Of a stretch of 64,000 nucleotides of DNA, positions 33,974 to 41,650 are shown piece after piece; position 1 is the first letter of the stretch; the number at the start of each line of letters is the position of its first letter. Position numbers and translations under genes: made by a program. This DNA is from Sulfuricurvum sp. (GTDB lineage: Bacteria > Campylobacterota > Campylobacteria > Campylobacterales > Sulfurimonadaceae), in contig NZ_JALNYS010000009.1 in NCBI RefSeq assembly GCF_023229695.1, forward strand, positions 62,001 to 126,000, written 5' to 3'. The notes under the pieces were generated by a model that worked only from the letters and a program-made list of their open reading frames with translations, was not told where the DNA came from and ran no database searches.

Positions 33974-34219
33974 TTATCCAACCATTTCATAAAGTCGCTC
34001 AGGAGCAATATCCGCACCGTTTGCCCATACAATCGTGTCTAAATCACTGTCAAAGCGAACTGTTTGAAAGATTTTCAACTCTTTTAACGGGGCAAAAACC
34101 GTCTCTTCATTTTTAGATTTGATGTAATTTTCCAAATCAATTTCCGACTCTTTGCCGTCATTAAATCGAACAAATACACGATAATCACCGCGATATGCGG
34201 CATCAACCAACCAAACCAT
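33974..34219 (-). CDS. DUF2442 protein
   Basis: An 81-residue DUF2442 protein: YRVFVRFNDGKESEIDLENYI, then LKELKIFQTVRFDSDLDTIVWANGADIAPERLYEMV, a near-perfect match to the family pattern. It follows the DUF4160 gene by 10 nt. The pair recurs in bacterial islands and is suspected to be a toxin-antitoxin or related module; no biochemical role is known to me. A second, solitary DUF2442-like gene is at 2205. Confidence 0.8.
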   Translation of the reverse strand: MVWLVDAAYRGDYRVFVRFNDGKESEIDLENYIKSKNEETVFAPLKELKIFQTVRFDSDLDTIVWANGADIAPERLYEMVG

Positions 34220-34229
34220 TTCCGACCTC

Positions 34230-34490
34230 CTATACCAAAGGTTCTATTTTTTGTGGTTCTTTACCTGCACGGGCAAGTTCCCAGTCCGCCAGTAACTCAT
34301 CACGATGATCGTATGCCCATTCAAGAACTAATGAAACGACTTTTTTTGGTAAATTTCCTTCTTGAATTTTCAATTCATGAATGAGAAAACTAGCTCGATA
34401 TTCATTGTATTTTACATGAAAATGAGGAGGATTATGTTCATCGTAATAAAACGAGATGATAATCCCCAAGAAACGGCTAACTTCAGGCAT
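34230..34490 (-). CDS. DUF4160 protein
   Basis: An 86-residue DUF4160 protein. The hallmarks are SRFLGIIISFYYDEHNPPHFHVKYNEYRA (split here as FYYDEHNPPHFHVKY) and VLEWAYDHRDELLADWELAR. The DEHNPPHFH cluster could bind a metal or act catalytically; function is unproven. It is encoded immediately before its DUF2442 partner. Confidence 0.85.
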   Translation of the reverse strand: MPEVSRFLGIIISFYYDEHNPPHFHVKYNEYRASFLIHELKIQEGNLPKKVVSLVLEWAYDHRDELLADWELARAGKEPQKIEPLV

Positions 34491-34507
34491 CTATTCCTCC
34501 TCTAAAA

Positions 34508-34810
34508 TCATACCGCTATCTTCTCGCTTTCTACCTGCTCAAACAATTCGGCTCTAAGTTTTCGTCGCGGAACCAAATCGACATTTCGCCCCAATACCGC
34601 TTTTATCTTCTCTTCGAGTTCGATAAATCGGAGTAAATCAGGAGTATCGGAGAAATCGACGAGTAAATCGACATCACTGTTAAGTGTTTGTTCCCCACGG
34701 GCGAATGAACCAAAAAGGGCAAGTGATGTAATATGATAGCTCTGCATTATTTCGGGTTTTAAAAGGGTGAGTTTTTGTAAAATAAGCTCTTTTTCGTTCA
34801 TCTGCTTCAC
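34508..34810 (-). CDS. MNT-type nucleotidyltransferase
   Basis: A 100-residue minimal nucleotidyltransferase with GSX10DXD (GSFARGEQTLNSDVD) and a C-terminal KAVLGRNVDLVPRRKL segment typical of MntA-like proteins. It has no HEPN gene directly downstream; the next gene in the direction of transcription is the DUF4160 gene. It may be an orphan antitoxin or act on the HEPN protein encoded at 34860. Confidence 0.82.
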   Translation of the reverse strand: MKQMNEKELILQKLTLLKPEIMQSYHITSLALFGSFARGEQTLNSDVDLLVDFSDTPDLLRFIELEEKIKAVLGRNVDLVPRRKLRAELFEQVESEKIAV

Positions 34811-34859
34811 CCTTCAAAAGTTTTCTCTTATTGTAGCATATTGGGGATTTTGAACCATT

Positions 34860-35270
34860 TTACAGAACTTTAATCTCTTCGATAGAAATATTCAAAATCG
34901 TACAAACATCTGCGAATAAGCTATTTGTGAACTCCAGCATAGATTTAATTTCTTCTCTTGAGGGTAACCTTCTATGGGGTGAGGGATACGATTCACGGAT
35001 ATGGTATTCACTTATAATGTCTAAAAAAGAGAGATCACACTCAGGTAGAGTGAATCGATGTTTTATAAGCTTGTATATTTCTATCAAATCGTGAATTTTT
35101 ACTATTTTACTATTTTCAAATGCTAATATCGATTTTAATGTTATTTCAGTAGAATAATGAATTTCAACGGCAACAATATCGCTGTAATGGTTTAGATCAT
35201 ACAGTAAATTAGCCGTGCTTAAGTGATGCCAACCCTTTGTTAACCACTCTTTAGCTGACGTTTCGTTCAT
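34860..35270 (-). CDS. HEPN-domain protein
   Basis: About 136 residues, all helical, HEPN superfamily. ETSAKEWLTKGWHHLSTANLL and YSTEITLKSILAFENSKI are typical; an RX6H motif is visible as RESYPSPH. I chose the ATG at 35270, which overlaps the nucleotidyltransferase gene by 20 nt. With the gene at 35251 it forms an MNT-HEPN pair of a different subfamily from hepT at 4193. Expected to be an RNase or an RNA-binding partner. Confidence 0.78.
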   Translation of the reverse strand: MNETSAKEWLTKGWHHLSTANLLYDLNHYSDIVAVEIHYSTEITLKSILAFENSKIVKIHDLIEIYKLIKHRFTLPECDLSFLDIISEYHIRESYPSPHRRLPSREEIKSMLEFTNSLFADVCTILNISIEEIKVL

Positions 35271-35589
35271 ACAACACTTTTCCATTTTGCAGAATGTCTA
35301 CTTTGTAAAAATAATCTTCCCGTGCATTGATAAAACTCGATGGTGCGGATAAGATATCGATACCGTTGGTATGATGATTCATGATGATGGGTCGCAGTTG
35401 TTTTCTTGCTTTTAAATTATAATCTCTGCCATCTTCTATGCTCATATCATCTTTGACCAAAAACAGATCAATGTCACTATCTTCCGTAGGAGTCCCATAG
35501 GCATAAGAACCAAACAAGATTATCTTATCAGGATCAAGAGGCTTCAGACATTCAACAATTTCATGTTTGAGCGCTTCAATATCTACCAT
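35251..35589 (-). CDS. Nucleotidyltransferase partner of the HEPN protein
   Basis: A 112-residue nucleotidyltransferase-domain protein: ILFGSYAYGTPTEDSDIDLFLV shows GSX10DXD, and a C-terminal extension DYFYKVDILQNGKVLYE follows. It overlaps the downstream HEPN gene. It is first in the pair and probably acts as the antitoxin. Confidence 0.83.
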   Translation of the reverse strand: MVDIEALKHEIVECLKPLDPDKIILFGSYAYGTPTEDSDIDLFLVKDDMSIEDGRDYNLKARKQLRPIIMNHHTNGIDILSAPSSFINAREDYFYKVDILQNGKVLYERNVS

Positions 35590-35694
35590 CTGATCCCTCC
35601 TGTTTGTTATTGAGTAAATTATATCCCAAAACTCATCAAGAGATTCAAAACAAAAGGATCAGATATTCAGTATTCACTTTACCAACAATTCCCA

Positions 35695-35952
35695 TCAACT
35701 ATAATGAAACCTCGCCGCGATGATCCTGATCGTCCCCTCTTCCACTTCATAAATCAGCCGATGTTCGCTGTCGATACGCCGTGACCAACATCCTGAGAGC
35801 TCAAATCTCAGCGGTTCGGGTTTACCGACCCCTTCAAAGGGTGTCCGCTGAATCGATTTGATCAGTTCATTGATTTTTTTAACCATTTTTTTATCGGTCG
35901 TTTGCCAATAAAGATAATCATCCCACGACTCATCCGTCCAGTGCAGATTCAT
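35695..35952 (-). CDS. yoeB: YoeB-family mRNA interferase toxin
   Basis: An 85-residue RelE-superfamily toxin. Characteristic YoeB features are HWTDESWDDYLYWQ, INELIKSIQRTPFEGVGKPEPL, CWSRRIDSEHRLIYE and the C-terminal ARFHYS with catalytic His-Tyr. It cleaves mRNA in the ribosomal A site. It overlaps yefM by 23 nt, in the usual order antitoxin then toxin. Confidence 0.93.
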   Translation of the reverse strand: MNLHWTDESWDDYLYWQTTDKKMVKKINELIKSIQRTPFEGVGKPEPLRFELSGCWSRRIDSEHRLIYEVEEGTIRIIAARFHYS

Positions 35953-36199
35953 CGATCAGATCCTTTGCAAACGTTTTACCGCTGCGCGCTTTGGAGAGCG
36001 ATGTCAAAAGCCGCTCACGGTTGGCACTGTTCGAGAGAAGATACTGACTCTCTTTCATCGCATTATATTCGCTAAAAGGGATCACGACAACGTTTTCTCC
36101 CCCTTTACGATGGATAATAACCTCTTCGTTATCGGTATAGACACTGTCAAAGATAGATTTGAGATTGTTGCGTGCCGTTGAATAATTAACCACCTGCAT
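35930..36199 (-). CDS. yefM: YefM-family antitoxin
   Basis: An 89-residue Phd/YefM antitoxin: MQVVNYSTARNNLKSIFDSV, then VIIHRKGGENVVVIPFSEYNAMKES. The ATG at 36199 has AAGGAG 7 nt upstream; the open frame continues upstream through the operator and is not coding. It represses its own operon, probably via the palindrome at 36209-36240. Confidence 0.92.
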   Translation of the reverse strand: MQVVNYSTARNNLKSIFDSVYTDNEEVIIHRKGGENVVVIPFSEYNAMKESQYLLSNSANRERLLTSLSKARSGKTFAKDLIDESALDG

Positions 36200-36208
36200 T
36201 ACATCTCC

Positions 36209-36240
36209 TTGTACAATATTTTGTTTGCTATATTGTACAA
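36209..36240. promoter_or_regulatory. Probable YefM operator
   Basis: TTGTACAATAT (36209-36219) and ATATTGTACAA (36230-36240) form a perfect 11-bp inverted repeat directly upstream of yefM. The TGTACA core is the kind of half-site bound by YefM/YoeB in E. coli. Confidence 0.7.
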
Positions 36241-36267
36241 CTTTCAAATGATATATGCAAATGCAAA

Positions 36268-36314
36268 CTGGATTCCCCCGCAAGGGGCACAATGCCCGTT
36301 TTCACGGGAATGAC
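36268..36314. repeat. Palindromic repeat with GGGAATGAC end
   Basis: CTGGATTCCCCCG...CACGGGAATGAC, a member of the same family as 26765 and 53262, with a small GGGCA/TGCCC stem inside. It lies just past the nadA stop and marks the right boundary of the accessory island. Confidence 0.65.
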
Positions 36315-36334
36315 GGGGGAAATAATGGTGATGA

Positions 36335-37333
36335 CTATAGCGCCATCATCCGTTCAAGGGCAATTTTCGCCCAGTAGGCAGTCTCTTCGTCCACTTCGAT
36401 CTCGTTGATCGGTGCACCGTCCTCGATCGATTTGAGGGTCAGATACAGATCTTCCAACGTCGTTTCGTTCATCGTCGGGCATTCGGGCTTCGTCGAGGAG
36501 AGGACGTAGGTGTTTGCCGGGCGGAGGCGGTTGACCATATTAAACTCGGTTCCCACCGCCACTTTTTGATCTTCGGGAAGCTCTGTAATATATTTGATCA
36601 GCTGCGACGTCGATCCGACAAAATCGGCCCGTTCGCAGATGGCGGGATCACACTCGGGATGGACGGCGATTAGAATCCCCGGATATTTGTTTCGGTAAAA
36701 CTCGATATCCTCCACTGTAAAGAGCTGATGGACGGAGCAGAATCCGTCATAACAGATGATGTCGGCCTCTTTGGGATCGGTTCCGTCTCCGAGTACGCAC
36801 GATTTCAATCCCATCATGTTGGCGATGTTCTGCCCCAAACAGCGATCAGGGACGAAAAGGATCTTTTTCCCCTCGGCGAGCGCTTTGGTGATGATCATTT
36901 TGGCATTGGAGCTGGTGCACACCATCCCCCCCATTTTTCCGACGCGGGCTTTGACATCAGCATTAGAGTTGATATAGGTAATGGGGAGGATATTCTCTTG
37001 CGCTATTCCTGCCGCTTCCAGCTTGGCGATCGATTCGTCATAATAGAGGCCGTCGATCATCTTCGCCATCGCGCAACACGCTAATTTCGGCATAACGACC
37101 CGTTTGTGAGGACTGAGGATTTTGACACTCTGCCCCATAAATCCGACGCCGCAAAAGACGACGAACTCTTTGTCATCCGCCATGGTCCGTTTGGCCAGCT
37201 CCAACGAATCGCCCGTGATGTCCCCCATCTCGAACACTTCGTCACGCTGATAGAAATGGGCGACTACGGTAACGCTGAGACGCTTTTTGAGGTCAATAAT
37301 TTTTTGTTTTAACGCTTCGGTTGAGATGTCCAA
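36335..37333 (-). CDS. nadA: Quinolinate synthase
   Basis: A 332-residue 4Fe-4S enzyme condensing iminoaspartate with dihydroxyacetone phosphate to quinolinate. Cluster ligands are visible in VFCGVGFMGQS, VCTSSNAKM and the C-terminal PECPTMNETTLEDL. VAHFYQRDEVFEMGD and AHPECDPAI are typical. Its product feeds NadC, whose gene lies beyond the TA island. No nadB is present in the window. Confidence 0.95.
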   Translation of the reverse strand: MDISTEALKQKIIDLKKRLSVTVVAHFYQRDEVFEMGDITGDSLELAKRTMADDKEFVVFCGVGFMGQSVKILSPHKRVVMPKLACCAMAKMIDGLYYDESIAKLEAAGIAQENILPITYINSNADVKARVGKMGGMVCTSSNAKMIITKALAEGKKILFVPDRCLGQNIANMMGLKSCVLGDGTDPKEADIICYDGFCSVHQLFTVEDIEFYRNKYPGILIAVHPECDPAICERADFVGSTSQLIKYITELPEDQKVAVGTEFNMVNRLRPANTYVLSSTKPECPTMNETTLEDLYLTLKSIEDGAPINEIEVDEETAYWAKIALERMMAL

Positions 37334-37448
37334 ACCTGCATCCTTCTTAAGAACTTGATAAAAGCCATTATAGCTTACTCACATCTAGCCCACCTTGAAG
37401 CGGCAAAAAAAAATCTCGATTTTTAGTTCGTTGTAACGATGGGTGATT

Positions 37449-37454
37449 TATAAT
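37449..37454 (+). promoter_or_regulatory. -10 box of the plsY-folB operon
   Basis: TATAAT 30 nt before the plsY ATG, in the divergent gap between nadA and plsY. Confidence 0.55.
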
Positions 37455-37483
37455 GCGCTCCAAAATACGTCCTAAGGTTCTCC

Positions 37484-38098
37484 ATGGAATTTTTATTTAA
37501 TCTAAACGTCCAATTTTATCTGGCGGCCTATCTCCTCGGCGGTATCCCGTTCGGAATGATTTTGGCCAAACTCTTTGCCGGTGTCAACATCAAAGAAGCA
37601 GGTTCCCAAAGCATCGGTGCCACGAATGTATTACGGGTGGTGAAAGAGACCAATCCCGCATTGGCAAAAAAACTGAGTGCCGCTACGTTGGCCCTCGATG
37701 CGTTCAAAGGGATTATCGTCGTATTGGCCGCCAAATACTTCGAACTCAGCGACAGTGTCCAGTGGATGGTCGCCGTCCTCGCCGTTATCGGCCACTGCTT
37801 CAGCCCTTACCTGTGGTTTGAAGGGGGCAAAGGGGTCGCTACGGGAATGGGCGTCATGGCCGTGATGCTCCCCGTCGAAACCGCTATTGCCTTGGTCGTC
37901 TGGGCTGTTGCGGCCAAAACGATCCGTATTTCGTCCCTTTCGTCGATGCTTGGCCTTTTGGCTCTCGTCGTCGCCTCGTTTTTCCTCCATCCGGTTATCT
38001 TTCATGCACCGGTATTGTTTATCGCATTTATCCTCTTTTATAAACACATTCCCAATTTTATCCGTCTTTTCAAAGGGGAAGAGACCCGCGTCGCATGA
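37484..38098 (+). CDS. plsY: Acyl-phosphate:glycerol-3-phosphate acyltransferase PlsY
   Basis: A 204-residue inner-membrane enzyme that makes lysophosphatidate from acyl-phosphate. It shows the PlsY motifs GGIPFGMILAKLF, KEAGSQSIGATNVLR and FEGGKGVATGMGV, with five to six membrane helices. It overlaps folB by 4 nt; the plsY-folB pairing is also found in C. jejuni as I recall (Cj0357c-Cj0356c). Confidence 0.95.
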   Translation: MEFLFNLNVQFYLAAYLLGGIPFGMILAKLFAGVNIKEAGSQSIGATNVLRVVKETNPALAKKLSAATLALDAFKGIIVVLAAKYFELSDSVQWMVAVLAVIGHCFSPYLWFEGGKGVATGMGVMAVMLPVETAIALVVWAVAAKTIRISSLSSMLGLLALVVASFFLHPVIFHAPVLFIAFILFYKHIPNFIRLFKGEETRVA

Positions 38099-38421
38099 AG
38101 ATCCTGATCGAGGATCTCACTTTTGACGCGATCATCGGGATACTGCCGCAGGAGCGGACGACGCCGCAACGTGTCCGGATAGAGTGCATCATCGATTACC
38201 GCTACAGCGACGGAAATTTTATCAATTATGCCGATGTGGCCCACCATATCGAGCATTCCGTACAGCACAACCGTTTTCAATTGATCGAAGAAGCCCTCGA
38301 ATCTTTGTCGTCCACACTGAAAATAGAGTTCCCCCTTATCCAGACCCTCACCCTGACACTGCGTAAACCGGACATTCTCGCGAACTGTTCGGTAGGGCTC
38401 TCCAACGTTTTTCACTATTAA
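38095..38421 (+). CDS. folB: Dihydroneopterin aldolase
   Basis: A 108-residue FolB-family protein of folate synthesis. ILIEDLTFDAIIGILPQERTT-like N-terminus (conserved GIxxxER), CIIDYRYSD, NYADVAHHIEH and the KPDILANCSVGL strand fit the fold. The length is slightly short of 120. Translation is coupled to plsY by an ATGA overlap. Confidence 0.88.
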   Translation: MKILIEDLTFDAIIGILPQERTTPQRVRIECIIDYRYSDGNFINYADVAHHIEHSVQHNRFQLIEEALESLSSTLKIEFPLIQTLTLTLRKPDILANCSVGLSNVFHY

Positions 38422-38471
38422 TTTCAGCTAAACTTCTCTTTCGATTTACCTTTTCTTATCCACGAAATCGC

Positions 38472-38477
38472 TATAAT
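38472..38477 (+). promoter_or_regulatory. -10 box upstream of the OmpA lipoprotein
   Basis: TATAAT 40 nt before the ATG at 38517, preceded by an AT-rich stretch. Confidence 0.5.
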
Positions 38478-38516
38478 TCCACGATAGAAAAATTCCCATT
38501 ATACAAAAGGAAACAG

Positions 38517-39158
38517 ATGTACAAATCACTCTTATCGACCCTATTGGCCGGATTTTTACTCGTAGGATGTGCCGGTACCGATACGGGATTGACCAAAGCA
38601 CAAACCGGTGCCCTTATCGGCGGTGTAGCCGGTGCCATTGCCGGCAAAGCTACCAGCAACCATAGTACCAAACGGACCGTTATCGGCGGAGCCGTCGGAG
38701 CCCTTGCCGGTTACGGTATCGGTGCGTATATGGACAAACAGCAAGCCGAACTGAATCAGGAGCTGCAAGGTTCAGGTATCGCCGTACAGCGTAACGGCGA
38801 TACGATCAATCTGAATATGCCGGGAAACATTACCTTTGATACGGCAAAAGCCAATATCAAACCGAACTTCAATCCGGTTTTGGATGATCTCGGCAACGTT
38901 TTAAACAAATACCCCGAAACCATTCTGGAGGTTCAGGGATACACCGACAACGTCGGAAGCGATTCGGACAACCAAAAACTCTCTCTTTCACGGGCCCAGA
39001 GCGTCAGCTCGGCACTTGCAAACCGTGGAATAGCCTCCAGCCGGCTCAAATCGGTAGGATACGGAGAGAGTGCCCCTGTCGCGTCCAATGAGTCCCCGGC
39101 CGGAAGAGAAAGCAACCGAAGAGTTGAAATCAAGATCATCCCGAATCCTGCCAAGTAA
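38517..39158 (+). CDS. OmpA-family lipoprotein with glycine zipper
   Basis: A 213-residue outer-membrane lipoprotein. The lipobox is LLVGC with Cys18. A glycine-zipper segment (TGALIGGVAGAIAGKATSN, then GGAVGALAGYGIGAYM) precedes the peptidoglycan-binding OmpA domain, whose signature NKYPETILEVQGYTDNVGSD and SPAGRESNRRVEI is clear. It resembles YiaD-type proteins and may tether the outer membrane to the wall. Its own promoter and terminator make it a separate unit. Confidence 0.9.
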   Translation: MYKSLLSTLLAGFLLVGCAGTDTGLTKAQTGALIGGVAGAIAGKATSNHSTKRTVIGGAVGALAGYGIGAYMDKQQAELNQELQGSGIAVQRNGDTINLNMPGNITFDTAKANIKPNFNPVLDDLGNVLNKYPETILEVQGYTDNVGSDSDNQKLSLSRAQSVSSALANRGIASSRLKSVGYGESAPVASNESPAGRESNRRVEIKIIPNPAK

Positions 39159-39172
39159 CCCTTTTTCCTGCG

Positions 39173-39200
39173 GAATTCTCAGGCAGCAGCCTGAGAATTC
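39173..39200 (+). terminator. Strong terminator after the OmpA lipoprotein gene
   Basis: GAATTCTCAGGC (39173-39184), loop AGCA, GCCTGAGAATTC (39189-39200): a perfect 12-bp stem, 14 nt past the stop. A TTTT run follows a few bases later. Confidence 0.75.
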
Positions 39201-39294
39201 AAACCGTTTTCCCCTCTTAAATACCCTTTTTTACTTAAAATCATACTCCTACCTAAAAGTTTTTTGAAAAAAAGTTTAAAATTTCCTAAAACTG

Positions 39295-39303
39295 TGCTAT
39301 AAT
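39295..39303 (+). promoter_or_regulatory. Extended -10 promoter of hsrA
   Basis: TGCTATAAT, a consensus extended -10, 30 nt before the hsrA ATG. The upstream 39250-39290 stretch is A/T-rich with phased T runs. Confidence 0.65.
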
Positions 39304-39333
39304 TACGCCAAAATTTCGCTCCGAGGAACGTGA

Positions 39334-40008
39334 ATGCGCATTCTAATCATTGAAGATGAAGTAACCCTCAACAAAACCCTTGCAGAAGGGCTTAAAGAGT
39401 TCGGCTACCAAAGCGATGTCGTCGAGACACTTAAAGACGGTGAGTATTACCTCGATATCCGTAACTACGACCTGATTTTAATGGATTGGATGTTGCCCGA
39501 CGGTAATAGCGTCGACATCATCCCTGACATCAAAACCAATACCCCAAAAACCGTTATTGTCGTCCTCTCCGCACGTGATGACAACGAAAGCGAAATAGAA
39601 GCTCTTCGAGCCGGTGCCGATGACTACATCCGCAAACCGTTTGACTTTGATGTCCTTATTGCCCGTATCGAAGCCCGTTTGCGCTTCGGCGGCAGCAACA
39701 TCATCGAAATTGACGATTTGATCATCAACCCTGAAGAGGAAAAAATCATTTATAAAGAGAAAGAGATCGAACTAAAAGGGAAACCGTTTGAAGTATTGAC
39801 TCACCTCGCACGCCACCGTGACCAGATCGTCTCTAAAGAGCAGCTTTTGGATGCGATTTGGGAAGAGCCGGAACTTGTCACTCCAAACGTTATCGAGGTA
39901 GCGATCAATCAAATCCGCCAAAAAATGGATAAGCCGCTCGGTATCACCACGATTGAAACCGTTCGTCGAAGAGGCTACCGTTTTTGTTTCCCGAAAGAAG
40001 TTAATTAA
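39334..40008 (+). CDS. hsrA: HsrA-like (HP1043/Cj0355) response regulator
   Basis: A 224-residue OmpR-type regulator. The DNA-binding half is almost identical to H. pylori HsrA as I remember it (KGKPFEVLTHLARHRDQIVS, TPNVIEVAINQIRQKMDKPL, TVRRRGYRF-like TVRRRGYRFCFP). The receiver, unlike that of the atypical H. pylori protein, keeps the full phosphorylation set: E7/D8, phospho-acceptor D51 (LMDWMLPDG), S79 and K101. In H. pylori HsrA is essential and works unphosphorylated. A kinase gene at 43373 on the same strand is the candidate partner. Confidence 0.9.
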   Translation: MRILIIEDEVTLNKTLAEGLKEFGYQSDVVETLKDGEYYLDIRNYDLILMDWMLPDGNSVDIIPDIKTNTPKTVIVVLSARDDNESEIEALRAGADDYIRKPFDFDVLIARIEARLRFGGSNIIEIDDLIINPEEEKIIYKEKEIELKGKPFEVLTHLARHRDQIVSKEQLLDAIWEEPELVTPNVIEVAINQIRQKMDKPLGITTIETVRRRGYRFCFPKEVN

Positions 40009-40010
40009 CT

Positions 40011-40052
40011 ACTGATGTTACGCACTTGCTAGGGCAAGGTGCGTAAGGTCAT
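40011..40052. repeat. Short deletion form of the MITE-like element
   Basis: ACTGATGTTACGCAC...GTGCGTAAGGTCAT: only the two terminal inverted repeats and a 12-nt centre remain. It begins 3 nt after the hsrA stop and could serve as a bidirectional stem-loop between hsrA and the leftward kinase gene. Confidence 0.6.
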
Positions 40053-40060
40053 GACCTATT

Positions 40061-41650
40061 TTACCCCTCTAAGCGTGGAAGCCACACACTAAAACACGTT
40101 CTATCCCGCTCATCATCTATTTTTATTTTCCCTAAAAGATGATTTTCAACAATAATTTTAGACATATAAAGGCCAAGCCCCGTCCCGTTCAACTCCTCTT
40201 TGGTCGTAAAATAGGGGACGAATACCTCTTCGCGAATCGAGGGATCCACTCCGATACCGTTGTCGCACACCGTTGTAACGATCCACTCTCCCGCTTCATA
40301 AATCACAACCGATATTTCTTTGGAGTCCGTTTCGACCCCTTCGCAGGCTTCTTTCGCATTTTTAAGGAGATTCAGATAGACCTGCAGCAATTCATGGGGA
40401 AAACCTAAAACCAACCCCTCGGTCGAGGATTCAATTTTTAATCCTATCCCCTTGTTCTCAATCCCTTTTCCGATCATATTCACGGCCTCTTCAAAAACCT
40501 GATACGGAGAAAAAATCTCTTTTTGCTTATTGGGCTTAAAAAAATCGGTAAAATCATCGATGGTCTTGGAGAGATAGACCGCTTGGGCAATAATCTCCTC
40601 AGCATCCTTCTCAAAGCCTTGAAGATCAACCTCATCGAGTTCGATGTCCATCACCATCTTATTGGCAACCATCGAAAGGGTTGCAACCGGCTGACGCCAC
40701 TGATGCGCAATCATTCCGATCATTTCCCCCATTGCCGCATGACGCGACTGAAGAATCATCATTTCATCTTTGATTTTATTCTTTTTTATCTCCTCTTTAA
40801 CCCTGCTTTCGAGAGTAGCGTTAAGTTCTTGTAACTCATTCGTTCGTATCCGGACAATCTCTTCAAGCTCTTCATTCATACTATGCAAATGCTTATGATG
40901 CCGAAGCATCGATACGGCCAGAAAAGACAACAAGGTACCCACGATCAATCCCAGTATTCCTATCCCCCATTGAACCTCTCGGGTGTGTCTTTCAACAAGG
41001 TGTTTCGAATATTTGAATTTTTCAAGCGGCAGTTCGATACTGATCCCCCCTCGAACGTCGCCAATTCGATAACCCATCTCACCATGACATCCCATACACC
41101 CTTTTTCAAAATAGAGGGCACCGACAAACTGAAATTTCTGCTCCTCTCCAAAGCGATAATAGTAGGTTTTAGAGCGATTTTTTTGCAGATATTTCATCGC
41201 ATCCGTCTCGAACGTATTCGGAGTATTTAAGGGGTTGATCGGTATGAGTGAGGTTAATTTGTAGTGTTCTTGCCGATTCAGATTCGATATTTGCGCAATT
41301 TCACGTGTCATCCATGCCGGATTAATCTTGATCATTTTTTCATTTTCTTTGCATGTGATCAGATTCTCTTTCAAATAGGGATTCGGTTGCATAGTGCCGT
41401 GCTGTTTGACAAATACCCCGTTATGACTGGCATTCCATCGCCGTACGGCAACCATATCGTCAAAATGGCTGATCGCATCACTGACGACACTTTTTTTTAA
41501 CATCGCTATCTGCTGCTCCTCAGCACGATTCACCTGCACTATCAGGATAAAGACGATCGTTCCGATCACCCCCCACAAAAATGGCAACACGATCGGCAAC
41601 CGCATCCACAGATGCGGTTTGCCTTTCGCTCTCAAATGTTCACTCCCCAT
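40061..41650 (-). CDS. Histidine kinase with heme-binding Tll0287-like (DUF3365) sensor
   Basis: About 529 residues. TM1 is PIVLPFLWGVIGTIVFILIV; the periplasmic sensor of about 190 residues carries a c-type heme motif (KGCMGCHGEMGYRIGD), as in Tll0287/DUF3365 domains; TM2 is GILGLIVGTLLSFLAV. A coiled coil leads to the His box (IAHQWRQPVATLSMVANKM) and the ATPase motifs NLLKNAKEACEG, CDNGIGVD and GTGLGLYMSKII. I chose the ATG at 41650, overlapping the upstream regulator gene by 11 nt with AGGA upstream. Redox or ligand (e.g. NO) sensing is likely but inferred. Confidence 0.85.
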   Translation of the reverse strand: MGSEHLRAKGKPHLWMRLPIVLPFLWGVIGTIVFILIVQVNRAEEQQIAMLKKSVVSDAISHFDDMVAVRRWNASHNGVFVKQHGTMQPNPYLKENLITCKENEKMIKINPAWMTREIAQISNLNRQEHYKLTSLIPINPLNTPNTFETDAMKYLQKNRSKTYYYRFGEEQKFQFVGALYFEKGCMGCHGEMGYRIGDVRGGISIELPLEKFKYSKHLVERHTREVQWGIGILGLIVGTLLSFLAVSMLRHHKHLHSMNEELEEIVRIRTNELQELNATLESRVKEEIKKNKIKDEMMILQSRHAAMGEMIGMIAHQWRQPVATLSMVANKMVMDIELDEVDLQGFEKDAEEIIAQAVYLSKTIDDFTDFFKPNKQKEIFSPYQVFEEAVNMIGKGIENKGIGLKIESSTEGLVLGFPHELLQVYLNLLKNAKEACEGVETDSKEISVVIYEAGEWIVTTVCDNGIGVDPSIREEVFVPYFTTKEELNGTGLGLYMSKIIVENHLLGKIKIDDERDRTCFSVWLPRLEG

